A DNA stretch of 64,000 bases from Schlesneria sp. (GTDB taxonomy: Bacteria > Planctomycetota > Planctomycetia > Planctomycetales > Planctomycetaceae). The position numbers and the translations under genes are program-made. Below, one piece after another: positions 38,466-47,415 of the stretch; position 1 is the first letter of the stretch, and every line of letters starts with the position of its first letter. The DNA lies in the NCBI GenBank assembly GCA_028291515.1, contig JAQGHU010000074.1:175051-239050 (forward strand), written 5' to 3'. The notes under the pieces are model-generated. The model did no database searches and was not told the DNA's origin. It was given only the letters and a program-made list of their open reading frames with translations.

Positions 38466-38634
38466 GCCATGCACCAGTACGTTCGAACTGCCATCGTGCG
38501 ACCACCAGAGGTTAGCGGCTTCGTTTCACAAACAAAACCATGCGAACTCAGGTGGTCGCGTTGGATCAGCACGAGCGCGGGCATACTGCGACGGCGCAAT
38601 AGCGACTCCAATCGGAGGCTGAATTCACTCTAAC

Positions 38635-39390
38635 TTAAGCCTTCGCCTGCGAACGACGGAGCCATTCGCCGACGTGCGTAGGTCCGAGACGTGGATTCTT
38701 GCCAGGCGTGAGACTTTGATCAGTCACTTCGATGCCGAAATAGCGAGCTTTCGGATCGGTGACAACCTGATGCGAATCACCAACTGAATCCAGGTAACGT
38801 CGAACCATATCGTCGAGGTGGATCGCCTCTGGCCCCGCGACTTCGATGGTGTCGTTTAATGGTGCCTGAACTGCGACGTCAGCCACGCACGCGGCCACGT
38901 CGTCCGAAACGATTGGCTGAAAAAGCGTATGGGGCAACCGCACCGTCTGTCCCTCAGTCGCCGATTGGGCAATGCCACCAATGAATTCGAAGAATTGCGT
39001 CGCACGCACAATCGTGTAGGGTATCTTCGACACCTTGATCAAGGTTTCTTGGACCATCTTGGCGCGAAAGTATCCACTGGCCAGAAGACGTTCGGTCCCC
39101 ACCACGGACAGGGCGACATGGTGTTTCACTCCAGCGACCTTCTCTGCGGCCGCCAAATTGCGTCCCGCTGTTTCGAAGAACTCCATCACAGGCCCATCCT
39201 CGAACGAAGGTGAGTTCGCCACATCGACAACGACACTCGCACCAGCCATCGCGTCGGCCAGTCCTTCACCTGTCAGGAAATTGACCCCGGTCGATGGAGA
39301 TCCCACCATAACCTCATGCCCCTTTGAGCGAAGATTGCTAACGACCTTCTTTCCAATGAGTCCACTTCCACCGATCACAAGAATCTTCAT
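38635..39390 (-). CDS. NmrA-like atypical SDR (NAD(P)-binding protein)
   Basis: A 251-residue Rossmann-fold protein of the atypical short-chain reductase/NmrA group: glycine-rich MKILVIGGSGLIGKKVVSNL at the N-terminus, VVVDVANSPSFED, HHVALSVVGTERLL, IPYTIVRATQFFEF and a late DVAACVADV segment. It lacks the YxxxK pair of classical SDRs, so it may be a redox sensor or quinone-reductase-like protein rather than an alcohol dehydrogenase. ATG at 39390 has AAGGAG. The DoxX-like gene lies upstream (86 nt). Confidence 0.85.
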   Translation of the reverse strand: MKILVIGGSGLIGKKVVSNLRSKGHEVMVGSPSTGVNFLTGEGLADAMAGASVVVDVANSPSFEDGPVMEFFETAGRNLAAAEKVAGVKHHVALSVVGTERLLASGYFRAKMVQETLIKVSKIPYTIVRATQFFEFIGGIAQSATEGQTVRLPHTLFQPIVSDDVAACVADVAVQAPLNDTIEVAGPEAIHLDDMVRRYLDSVGDSHQVVTDPKARYFGIEVTDQSLTPGKNPRLGPTHVGEWLRRSQAKA

Positions 39391-39476
39391 CGCTCGTCTC
39401 CTTGTTCTTGAATGAGTCTTAAATGGAGGCGGTCGTTACGTCCGACGCGCTCCGTCAGGCCGCGGGTGCTGAAGTA

Positions 39477-39917
39477 TCATTCGGTTGCCGCATTACGATC
39501 AGGCCCCTCGTTTGACGTCACGGCAGAGAGAAGAAAAGCCGCCGCAGCCGCTGAGAACACAGAATAATCAAGCGGTGGCTTGAGTCCAAATGCAACTGCC
39601 ATCGTGGTTGCAAATGTCGTTAACAGCAGTGCTGCTGCCAAGGCGACCCATCGCAACTTGATCCCAACAATCAGGCCAATCGCAATCAGCACCTCCGTGA
39701 TGGTCGCCATCCAGCCGAGGGGAGACACAAGGTGAAGTGGTAAGAACCAATTCAACTTTGCAACGTATCCTTCGTACCGTGCAATGCTACCCCAGGCCAC
39801 TCCCGCGCTATCGGGTGGCCCCCAAAAACCGCTACGGTCAGCAACAGCCGAGAGGAACGACATCGCCAGGGAGATGCGTACCGCCCAGCATGCCAATCTC
39901 AGACTTCGATTGTTCAT
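39477..39917 (-). CDS. DoxX-like membrane protein
   Basis: A 146-residue protein with four hydrophobic helices: ACWAVRISLAMSFLSAVADR, LVSPLGWMATITEVLIAIGLIVG, WVALAAALLLTTFATTMAVAF and YSVFSAAAAAFLLSAV. Pattern and size match the DoxX/DoxD-like family, often linked to thiol or redox stress. The ATG at 39917 is chosen over the GTG at 39932. It may be cotranscribed with the downstream NmrA-like gene. Confidence 0.75.
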   Translation of the reverse strand: MNNRSLRLACWAVRISLAMSFLSAVADRSGFWGPPDSAGVAWGSIARYEGYVAKLNWFLPLHLVSPLGWMATITEVLIAIGLIVGIKLRWVALAAALLLTTFATTMAVAFGLKPPLDYSVFSAAAAAFLLSAVTSNEGPDRNAATE

Positions 39918-40068
39918 CACGGTATGCCTCACCTGATGTTCATTGGGTGGCCACGTTCATTTGACATGGACATCACGTAGCCCCAGGTGCCTCAGTTTTG
40001 GAATCTCGAACAATGCCGTGTCCTATACGAACGACAAGGCCGCCAAGACTCGCGATAACCCCGAGGGA

Positions 40069-40503
40069 CTAATCTTTTTTAGGCTCAGGAATCGCAACTT
40101 CCTTCGCATCGCGCGGATGTACCACAACCGCAATCAGCCGGGTGATCCCCTTTGCAGCCGGGTTCTTCGACACCCGATGCAGACATCCCGTTGGCTCGTA
40201 AAACGTTTCGCCCGCCTTGAAGATCTTTGTCGGTTGATCATCAACCCCCAACTCGTATTCGCCTTCCAGAACATAAACGAACCCCGGACCAGGATGACGA
40301 TGAGGCATCCCCGATTCACCGGGCTTGATGGTCACTTCGACCATCGTCACTTTGGCCTCTTTCCCGTCCAGCTTCTCCACGATGTCGCGAGCGGATAGCA
40401 ACTTCACCGACTCCCCGTCCTTATGATCATGGAGGTGGGCGAAGGTCATTCCGCAGGCCCCTAACGCGACTCCGACCACCAGCACCAATAAACTGCGATT
40501 CAT
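40069..40503 (-). CDS. exported cupin-domain protein
   Basis: A 144-residue protein with a signal peptide (MNRSLLVLVVGVALGACGMTFA; ALGAC could also act as a lipobox) and a single cupin barrel: motif 1 GMPHRHPGPGFVYVLEGEYELG, motif 2 FYEPTGCLHRVSKNP. His residues in HRHPG and LHR fit a metal site. The ligand and reaction are unknown. Start ATG at 40503 has AGAGGAG; the longer open frame to 40836 is out of the coding pattern. A 320-nt gap separates it from the divergent ABC-F gene. Confidence 0.85.
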   Translation of the reverse strand: MNRSLLVLVVGVALGACGMTFAHLHDHKDGESVKLLSARDIVEKLDGKEAKVTMVEVTIKPGESGMPHRHPGPGFVYVLEGEYELGVDDQPTKIFKAGETFYEPTGCLHRVSKNPAAKGITRLIAVVVHPRDAKEVAIPEPKKD

Positions 40504-40823
40504 GATTGCTCCTCTGCTGAGTTCACTTGTTGTGGATGTAATCACCCATTCTTCATTAAGGACGAATGCGGCCTGAAATTTGTGACAGTGAGCCGTTTTA
40601 TTTTCTTTGATCTTGAATCCGAGCAATACGTAAGCAGCGACGGACACTGTTGTTGCGAGACGCGGACGGAAGATCCCATTCGATGCGCGAACCTGAATGA
40701 CAGTTGTCGTGTCTGTGTCGGAATTCGATTCCCATTCCGAGGAGATAGCGATGATTCGATCGATGGCCGCTGCTGACACCGCTGTGCTGTTGAGCCCTAT
40801 CGCCTCGTCCTCGGAAGGATCCC
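40504..40823. other. intergenic region between cupin and ABC-F genes
   Basis: A 320-nt gap between divergent genes, expected to hold both promoters. Apart from the GGAAGGA ribosome site of the ABC-F gene I see no inverted repeat or coding frame worth annotating. Confidence 0.4.
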
Positions 40824-42422
40824 ATGCCTGCTTCAATCTCTCTGCACGACCTCACCTGGTCCCCGCCTGACTCCCCACCTCTGTTCTCGCACTTGAACTT
40901 AAGTTTTGGCCCGACCAGGACCGGCTTGGTCGGCCGCAACGGCGTCGGCAAGACGACGCTCCTCAAGCTGATCACAGGTGAGCTGCACCCTCACACGGGG
41001 CACGTCGCTGTCATTGGCAGTCTAGGTCTCATGCGCCAATCCGTTCAGGTGAGTCCCCATGAAACGGTGGCGGATCTCTTCGGAGTCACGCAAGCACTCT
41101 CTATCCTGCGAAGCGCCGAACGAGGCGAGGCGACTGACAACGAACTAGCTGACGCGGATTGGACTCTCGAAACGCGCCTGGCGTCGGCGCTCAGTAGACT
41201 CGGCCTCAATGCTCCTCCGGAGACGCTGCTCGCGACGATGTCGGGTGGACAGCAAACTCGAGCCGGTCTCGCCGCCCTTCTCTTCGCGGAACCAGACTTC
41301 CTGCTACTCGATGAGCCGACCAACAACCTCGACCGAGAGGGTCGCGAGGCTGTCATCGACTTGCTCACCAGTTGGCGGTCCGGTGCCATCGTCGTCAGCC
41401 ATGATCGAGAACCGCTCGAAACGATGGATGCCATCGTGGAACTGACGACGCTGGGAGCCACGCGATATGGCGGCAACTGGACCACTTATCGCGAACTCAA
41501 AGCCCAGGAGCTTGCCGCAGCAAAACGCGAACTGGCCGACGCCGAGAAACGTGTTGCCGACGTCAATCGCAGCGCCCAGGCCACCGCCGAGCGACACGAT
41601 CGAACGAGCAGCAACGGTCGTAAAAACGCACTAAAAGGTGGCGCACCGCGCATCATCCTCGGCGGGATGAAGAACCGGAGCGAAAACACCAGCGGTGAGA
41701 ATACCCGCCTGGCAGAACGTCATCGTGAGGAAGCTCTTGACGCCGCCGCGGCCGCCCGTGAGCGAATCGAGATCCTGCAACCTCTCACCGTGCAGCTTCC
41801 ACCAGCCCACCTTCCTGCTGGCAAGACTGTTCTCAGATTCAAAGAAGTCACCGTCGGTTACGAACCCGATCGGCCGATCATTCGCGAACTCTCTTTCGAT
41901 GTCATCGGACCAGAGCGCATCGCGATCACGGGCCCCAACGGCTCGGGCAAAACAACCGTGCTCGCAGTCATCACAGCGCAGCTCATCCCGTGGATCGGCA
42001 AAGTCGACGTACTCACCGATTTTGCTCTACTCGATCAGCGAATGAGCCTGCTCGATCCAGCAACCTCCATCCGCGACAACTTTCATCGACTCAACCCAGG
42101 AACTGACGAGAACGCCTGCCGAACAGCGCTCGCCCGGTTCATGTTCCGAGCCGAAGCAGCCCTGCAAATCGTCTCCACCCTCAGCGGCGGCCAATTACTA
42201 CGAGCAGGCCTCGCCTGCGTCCTGGGCGGCTCAGCACCCCCTCCACTCCTGATCCTCGATGAGCCAACCAACCACCTGGACATCGACTCCATCGAGGCCG
42301 TCGAATCCGGACTGCGACGCCACGATGGTGCGCTGTTGGTCGTCAGTCATGACGAAGCCTTCCTTAACGCCATTGGAATAGTCAGGCGACTAGAATTGCC
42401 GTCGTCGTCGACTCCTGAATAG
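40824..42422 (+). CDS. ABC-F family ATPase (ribosome-associated)
   Basis: A 532-residue protein with two ABC ATPase domains and no membrane part, the ABC-F layout. Domain 1 has Walker A GRNGVGKTTL, MSGGQQTRAGLA and LLLDEPTNNLD; domain 2 has GPNGSGKTTV, LSGGQLLRAGLAC and LILDEPTNHLD. Between them lies a charged helical linker (about residues 220-320) as in factors that act on the ribosomal E site; some give antibiotic protection, others translation control. Which one this is cannot be read from sequence. It has a short C-terminus. Confidence 0.9.
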   Translation: MPASISLHDLTWSPPDSPPLFSHLNLSFGPTRTGLVGRNGVGKTTLLKLITGELHPHTGHVAVIGSLGLMRQSVQVSPHETVADLFGVTQALSILRSAERGEATDNELADADWTLETRLASALSRLGLNAPPETLLATMSGGQQTRAGLAALLFAEPDFLLLDEPTNNLDREGREAVIDLLTSWRSGAIVVSHDREPLETMDAIVELTTLGATRYGGNWTTYRELKAQELAAAKRELADAEKRVADVNRSAQATAERHDRTSSNGRKNALKGGAPRIILGGMKNRSENTSGENTRLAERHREEALDAAAAARERIEILQPLTVQLPPAHLPAGKTVLRFKEVTVGYEPDRPIIRELSFDVIGPERIAITGPNGSGKTTVLAVITAQLIPWIGKVDVLTDFALLDQRMSLLDPATSIRDNFHRLNPGTDENACRTALARFMFRAEAALQIVSTLSGGQLLRAGLACVLGGSAPPPLLILDEPTNHLDIDSIEAVESGLRRHDGALLVVSHDEAFLNAIGIVRRLELPSSSTPE

Positions 42423-42586
42423 AGTCGATCTGATCAATCGCGTTTTTCGCATGCCCATCTGCAATGTGGGTAGAGATGGATAATCACCTTGCACCCCGAT
42501 TTTATAACAGGATACACTCCCGCGAGTCCTGATATTGTTGAACCAAATCGAGTAGCCTCAATCACCGCTAGGCTAAGGGTGCGCCA

Positions 42587-43315
42587 ATGCGAACGACCAC
42601 ATCGCTCTTCGTTGTCATTCTACTCCTTCAGGCTGTCGCCGTTGTTGACGCCGCAGAGATGAAGGTCACCGGGACAATCACAGAGATTGACATCGACAAT
42701 CGCTCGATCACGGTGCAACCCGCGAATTTCGACTCGGGCGATGAATGCGAACCCATCACACTGGATGTGATTCGTAGAACCAAGTTCACAGTTCAAGGGG
42801 AGTGGGCGAGACTGTCCAACATCCTCTTGGGTCAATCGGCAAATGTCACCTATGACGACGAACTGGCCGTCGCCACACTCATCGCCGTTCGTGAATCACT
42901 CGTCAGAGATGAAGAGAAAACAGTCGCGAATTTGAAAGCTCTGCAAGGCAATTGGATTTGCGTTGCGGAAGAAGAAGCCAGTGCCGGGGTGATCGATCCC
43001 CACACCGTCAGAGAGAGGAATCGGCGAGTGGCGATTTTCCACAACAACCTGACGATGAGACGGACGCTCGACGGCAAACGGGGAATCTTTACGGGAACAT
43101 TCCGCATCGACCCAGTCATGGGCCACTTCGATTTCATCGGCACACATGCCAATGGCACCATGACGAAGTGGATCGGAGTTTACGAGATCAAGGATGACAC
43201 CTGGAGACTACGATACAACGAAGAGACCCCTACTGAGTCAGTACGGCCCGCCGGATTGGATGAGCGCGAGAAAAGCAAATCCAGAATGTACACATTGAAG
43301 CGTGATGTTCATTGA
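42587..43315 (+). CDS. secreted TIGR03067-type protein
   Basis: A 242-residue exported protein (signal MRTTTSLFVVILLLQAVAVV, cleavage near VDA-AE). Residues 24-90 read like a small beta domain (MKVTGTITEIDIDNRSITVQ); the rest matches the planctomycete TIGR03067 pattern: LKALQGNWICV, FTGTFRIDPVMGHFDFIG, NGTMTKWIGVYEIKDDTWRL and RPAGLDEREKSKSRMYTLKR. The family is lipocalin-like in predicted fold and has no known function. ATG at 42587; alone between convergent or separate genes. Confidence 0.85.
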   Translation: MRTTTSLFVVILLLQAVAVVDAAEMKVTGTITEIDIDNRSITVQPANFDSGDECEPITLDVIRRTKFTVQGEWARLSNILLGQSANVTYDDELAVATLIAVRESLVRDEEKTVANLKALQGNWICVAEEEASAGVIDPHTVRERNRRVAIFHNNLTMRRTLDGKRGIFTGTFRIDPVMGHFDFIGTHANGTMTKWIGVYEIKDDTWRLRYNEETPTESVRPAGLDEREKSKSRMYTLKRDVH

Positions 43316-43392
43316 ATCAGCTTCGTCATCGCCCCGAATTGATCGCAATTTCAGATCGTCTCCGACCAATTTGCGAAACTATTCTATCGAGC

Positions 43393-44238
43393 CTAGGATT
43401 GAAAGTCGGCGGCGTTCCTAGTGACCCATTCTAGATAGGTCCGCGCCTGTCGTCCTGTCACCTCCTGGAACGTGGATGAGACGAAGGCTGGTTGCCCGAT
43501 CGCGGCAGCCCAGGCGTCAAGCAATATGCCCGGAAGCCCTAGACGTCGCGCCTCCTCAGGCGATGTCTCCTCGATGCGGAGTGAACGGCCAAGCACGCTG
43601 CCGATCGCCGCAATCTGTTCGTACTGGGTCAGTGATTGGGGCCCGGTCAATACGTACTCCATTCCGGCATGTCGATCCTCGGATAGCACGAGGACTGCCA
43701 CCTCAGCGAGATCACGCTCATCGATCGGGGCCGTTGGTGCAGCCAGATAGGGCCATCGCACGACGTTGCCGGCTCGAATCTGAGGCCCCCAAAAGTGGCG
43801 CGCATTCAACGCGAATATTCCCGGCCGCAAAAAGGTCCATTTCAGCCCAGAGTCTTCAATGATGCGTTCAATTCTTTCGGCTAAAGCGCGGGACGGATTG
43901 GGCTGTTGGAAAAACGGGTGTGGTGTCTTGAGTGGTGCCGAGAGAAAAACAATACGCCTGGCGTGCTTCGCGATCCGATCCAGTGCAGGAGCAACCGCAT
44001 CTGCCGGGGCGGTCCAAACCAGGAACACCGTATCGACGCCAACGAGGCATGAATCAAGCGTGTCGGGGCACGTAAGGTCACCTCGCATCACCTCCACCTG
44101 AGGTGGGAAATGAGCCCCGTCAAGGTTGCGCACAAGGGCACGTACCTTCGCACCACTCGCCGTCAACTGAGAGATAACCTGCCGACCAATATTGCCTGTA
44201 CCGCCAATGACGAGAATACGACTCACAAGAATTTCCAT
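43393..44238 (-). CDS. NmrA-like NAD(P)-binding protein (atypical SDR)
   Basis: A 281-residue Rossmann protein with the glycine-rich start SRILVIGGTGNIGRQVISQL, EVMRGDLTCPDTLDSCL, VDTVFLVWTAPADAVAPALD, LKWTFLRPGIFALNARHFWG and APIDERDLAEVAV. It matches the NmrA/quinone oxidoreductase-like group. Substrate unknown. The start is the ATG at 44238 or the GTG at 44226; the frame continues far upstream without matching the family. It follows the M50 gene on the same strand with a 44-nt gap. Confidence 0.85.
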   Translation of the reverse strand: MEILVSRILVIGGTGNIGRQVISQLTASGAKVRALVRNLDGAHFPPQVEVMRGDLTCPDTLDSCLVGVDTVFLVWTAPADAVAPALDRIAKHARRIVFLSAPLKTPHPFFQQPNPSRALAERIERIIEDSGLKWTFLRPGIFALNARHFWGPQIRAGNVVRWPYLAAPTAPIDERDLAEVAVLVLSEDRHAGMEYVLTGPQSLTQYEQIAAIGSVLGRSLRIEETSPEEARRLGLPGILLDAWAAAIGQPAFVSSTFQEVTGRQARTYLEWVTRNAADFQS

Positions 44239-44282
44239 AGTTGAATTTGCTCGGTCGATGAAGTTGGCCGCAAAGGGCCAAG

Positions 44283-45320
44283 TCACACTGGCGGCATTGA
44301 CACGAGTCGCTCGCAGATCAGCGTCAGTATGGCAACCAGCCCAAGGTAGGCCATTAATCCCGGGCTGTCGGCCGTTTTGGGAGCCTTCCCCGTCAGGGCG
44401 GTGAAAACGCCTCCGATCATCAGCAATGCAAGCAGGCCCGATGCCTCTTGCCCCTCGCACAGCGACATGATGACACCCAGCCCCAACACCGCCAGCCACC
44501 GCTGGTTCGTGCTCATGGATCGGAAGGCCCGACCGCCATCGAGTGAGGCAAAGGGCAACAAGTTGAACAGATTGATAAATGCTCCCAAATGGGCGATCGC
44601 CAGAAAAATCGGCAGACCGGTTGCAAGATTCAATAAGTACGATCCCAGTGCCGCTCCCAGGCCCCACCACGGCCCGGCAAGGCCACAGCGGGCGTCTTGC
44701 CGTGGGTCGTCCATCGATTGTTGCAAACGGACGATCGCGCCAAGACCGGGGATGAACATCGGGGCGCTGGCCTTCACGCCATACCGCATCAGCGTCACGA
44801 CATGCCCCATTTCGTGGATGTAAATCGAGATCACCAGACCCAAGGCGAGGGGCCAGCCAAACATGGTCCAGTAGACCCCGAATGACAGCATCATCGAGGT
44901 GAATGTGCTGGCCTTGGTCAGCCCCAGCAGCAGTATTTTTCCCTTGGTGAATGCTAGCAGCAAGAAGGCATTGAACTTCCAGAGAATCAGGCCGATCGCT
45001 CCCAGGCCAGCGGCTTTACCAATGCCCGTACCATTCGTCTTCTCCGCGGCAGGGGGCCGGGAGGGCAGAGTATCGACCACCTGACCAAGTTCGGTGATCT
45101 TAGCCTGGATGGTGTCGTACTGCCGCGTGCCGGCAGGCAATAGTTCAATCGCCTCACGCCAGGCGACGAGGGCGTCGAGGGGACTGACGGCCCGCGTGGC
45201 CGTATCGGCCAAAGCCTTCAGGCGATCAGAATGAAGCAGCCGCCGGCATGTGGGGCAAGCCAGCAGGTTAGGAGCGAGTTCGGTACCGCAGGCCGGGCAA
45301 TGGAGCGTCGGATCAGGCAT
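44283..45320 (-). CDS. site-2-type membrane protease (M50) with N-terminal zinc ribbon
   Basis: A 345-residue intramembrane protease candidate. It begins with a zinc ribbon (CPACGTE at 8-14, CPTC at 22-25) and a helical linker, then several membrane helices. The catalytic helix has HEMGH at residues 169-173, and the second motif NLLPFASLDGG (Asp 261) fits the NxxP...D metal-ligand motif of M50 proteases. Such proteases cut membrane-bound regulators or signal-peptide remnants. Its start overlaps the stop of the next-upstream gene by 8 nt, so the two proteins are probably made together. Substrate unknown. Confidence 0.85.
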   Translation of the reverse strand: MPDPTLHCPACGTELAPNLLACPTCRRLLHSDRLKALADTATRAVSPLDALVAWREAIELLPAGTRQYDTIQAKITELGQVVDTLPSRPPAAEKTNGTGIGKAAGLGAIGLILWKFNAFLLLAFTKGKILLLGLTKASTFTSMMLSFGVYWTMFGWPLALGLVISIYIHEMGHVVTLMRYGVKASAPMFIPGLGAIVRLQQSMDDPRQDARCGLAGPWWGLGAALGSYLLNLATGLPIFLAIAHLGAFINLFNLLPFASLDGGRAFRSMSTNQRWLAVLGLGVIMSLCEGQEASGLLALLMIGGVFTALTGKAPKTADSPGLMAYLGLVAILTLICERLVSMPPV

Positions 45321-46116
45321 TCGCGGGGGCCAGGTCTGGAGTGTGGCCGATGTTGTGCGGGCCAGTGATGACGAGTTCTACCTTGCGAGTCAGTTTGAAT
45401 GCTTCCCAGAGCGCAAACCCCACGATCAACATGCCGATCGGTTGCGAGAACCAGGAGATGACCGGGAGCGCCAGCAGGAACGCAGCAATCAGGAGGATGG
45501 CGAAGACGACATCCAGGGAAGTGAGCTCTTTCTGAGGTACGGGCTCGTCTTCTTTCGCGATCTCCGCCTCCAGATTGGCCGCGGCACCCTCTTGTACTTT
45601 CCCAGCTTTCTCGGCGACTTGTTGTTCAGCAACGGCGGCTTCCTTGTTTTTCATCTGCGCTAACAATTCCGGAATCAACAGGGCCGAATAGCTCATGGCA
45701 ATGGCGAAATAGGTACAGCAGACGGCGATCACTTGATAGATCGCCCCCCCTCGCCCGCCAGAGCAGTTTCGAACTACAGTTCCCACCATGTATCCGACGA
45801 GAATCGAGATCAGACCAATCTCATAGCCAGTGACTTTGAGGATAGTGAAATAAATTAAGAATCCGGCAATCGACGCGGCCAGGCCACCGAAGCAAGCTTT
45901 CAAGAACCGAGGAAAACCTGCGCCGCCAGTCAGGTGGGCTTTAACCGCTGTGCTGCAAGGCTCGCAGAGAATTGCGCCATTGACCTGAAAATATTGGTCG
46001 GGGATCGCCATGTGGCAAGCAGTACAGGTCGCCCCGTCGATGGTCGGCGCAGAGTATTCCGCCTCATCCAGTTGAAGTTCACGGGCGTCGGCCTCAATTG
46101 GGGTCTGGTCGTTCAT
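45313..46116 (-). CDS. zinc-ribbon/B-box-like membrane protein
   Basis: A 267-residue protein of unrecognised family. The N-terminal 60 residues hold CTACH (31-35) and CEPC (about 52-55), a two-pair Cys/His pattern that suggests a treble-clef or B-box zinc site. After it come about five hydrophobic helices (FGGLAASIAGFLIYFTIL, LISILVGYMVGTVV, VIAVCCTYFAIAMSYSALL, VVFAILLIAAFLLALPVI, GMLIVGFALWEAF) with a charged Ala/Glu/Lys coiled-coil linker between helices three and four. It overlaps the downstream M50 protease gene by 8 nt, implying joint function, perhaps as partner or substrate. Confidence 0.75.
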   Translation of the reverse strand: MNDQTPIEADARELQLDEAEYSAPTIDGATCTACHMAIPDQYFQVNGAILCEPCSTAVKAHLTGGAGFPRFLKACFGGLAASIAGFLIYFTILKVTGYEIGLISILVGYMVGTVVRNCSGGRGGAIYQVIAVCCTYFAIAMSYSALLIPELLAQMKNKEAAVAEQQVAEKAGKVQEGAAANLEAEIAKEDEPVPQKELTSLDVVFAILLIAAFLLALPVISWFSQPIGMLIVGFALWEAFKLTRKVELVITGPHNIGHTPDLAPANA

Positions 46117-46274
46117 CCCGCGGATTCCAGAAAGGGTATTTGAATTCGCTCGCCGCTAAGCTTTGTCACTCCCCACTATTGAACGCGATTCGGCACACAA
46201 CTTCCAGCGATCATTAAGCGGGCCGCGCAGGTACGGCCGAGTTTGAAGCACTGCGAAGGAGGACAAGCGGGTGT

Positions 46275-46694
46275 TTAGGCATCAAGACCACGAATGGGGA
46301 CGTTCATCGCTTTTGCCGCACGTGTTGGATCGAAATACTCGCGCAGGAGTTTGATTTTTCTGTCGCGAGAACGCAGGAACACGATGTACTCTTGCTGGTA
46401 GATTCGCCCCGTCGCCTTAATTCGTCCCTCCGCTTTGACTTCAGCAATAGCAGACTCGGGATCGGCTGCACGATAGAGCCTGAGATCGAAGAAACGAAAA
46501 TCCTCGACGGCACCGCCAAACCACTGCGCGTGCCGAATTAACTCGTCCCGTCCAGACAGCCTGGTCGGGTGGCCGAGTGACTCAGCAAAGGGGAGTTCCC
46601 ACACGGCATCATCGGCGATAAACGTTTGCCAGAGCGCATTGTCAGCGAGTAGAGTCTGGAAGTGCTGCTGCAAGAGATCGAACGCATTTGTCAT
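46275..46694 (-). CDS. SnoaL-like/NTF2-fold protein
   Basis: A 139-residue protein with the NTF2-like pattern: FDLLQQHFQTLLADNALWQTF, WELPFAESLGHPTRLSGRDEL, RHAQWFGGAVEDFRFFDLRLY, EVKAEGRIKATGRIYQQEYIV and KIKLLREYFDPTRAAK. Polyketide-cyclase-like or ketosteroid-isomerase-like enzymes share this fold, but no catalytic role is assignable. The ATG at 46694 has GGAG upstream, chosen over the GTG at 46706. It precedes the flavin reductase gene on the same strand by transcription order reversed, with an 88-nt gap. Confidence 0.75.
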   Translation of the reverse strand: MTNAFDLLQQHFQTLLADNALWQTFIADDAVWELPFAESLGHPTRLSGRDELIRHAQWFGGAVEDFRFFDLRLYRAADPESAIAEVKAEGRIKATGRIYQQEYIVFLRSRDRKIKLLREYFDPTRAAKAMNVPIRGLDA

Positions 46695-46782
46695 CGAAGA
46701 CTCCACGTTGTATTCAGTTCAGATCAATTCCGATCGGGGGACGCATAGTTCAATGCAGCAATCATGGCACCGCGAATCAGCC

Positions 46783-47340
46783 CTACAGATTTTCGGGCTT
46801 GAATCTTCGCTTGTAGCTCGTATTGCGCCCTGAAACCATGAATACCCCATCACCTCGGTAATGGACCGTAGTCGGATAGCGAGGAGTTGCGGCCACGTAC
46901 GCCCGAACGCACTCGAAGATAAACAGGCCCATCCGATCGATTTGGCTCGCGTCCTTCAACTTGCATTCAAAGTTGGCGTAGCACTCCGAGATCAATGGCG
47001 CCTCGACGTCTTTCGCGTTCTCTGGCGTCAATCCGAATTTTTCGAACTTGTCTACTTCGGGAGCGTGGCAGTTTCCAATTCCAATCACCGCATCAATCAG
47101 ATCTGATGTCGGCAGGTTAATGACACACTCCCGGCTGTTGCGAATCAGCGAATGACTGTGGTTCTGATCCCAGATATAGCAGCCAATCAGAGCGGGCTCG
47201 AATCCGAGCATCATGTACCAACCCAGCGTCATAATGTTGCGTTCCGTCTTGTGCGCAGAGCTGATCAAGACGATGGGCCCGGGTTCGAGGAAGCGACGGA
47301 TTTTTTCCAGGGGGAAATCACGTTTCTTGTACTTCTTCAT
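46783..47340 (-). CDS. flavin reductase-like (FMN-binding split barrel) protein
   Basis: A 185-residue FMN split-barrel protein of the flavin reductase/DIM6 group: PIVLISSAHKTERNIMTLGW, MLGFEPALIGCYIWDQNHSH, NSRECVINLPTSDLIDAV and LISECYANFECKLKDASQI. It probably binds FMN and may supply reduced flavin to a partner, or be an NAD(P)H:flavin oxidoreductase; the partner is not evident. The ATG at 47340 has GAGGTG upstream; the longer frame to 47364 is possible. Confidence 0.85.
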   Translation of the reverse strand: MKKYKKRDFPLEKIRRFLEPGPIVLISSAHKTERNIMTLGWYMMLGFEPALIGCYIWDQNHSHSLIRNSRECVINLPTSDLIDAVIGIGNCHAPEVDKFEKFGLTPENAKDVEAPLISECYANFECKLKDASQIDRMGLFIFECVRAYVAATPRYPTTVHYRGDGVFMVSGRNTSYKRRFKPENL

Positions 47341-47415
47341 TTTGAAAACACACCTCAGCGACATCGTGTCGATTCCAATTTAGTACATCATCAAATTTGA
47401 ACCGACTGGTACGGT

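Noticed and set aside
40504..40836. N-terminal extension of the cupin protein
   Set aside because: The extra residues are not signal-like; the AGAGGAG site and signal peptide place the start at 40503.
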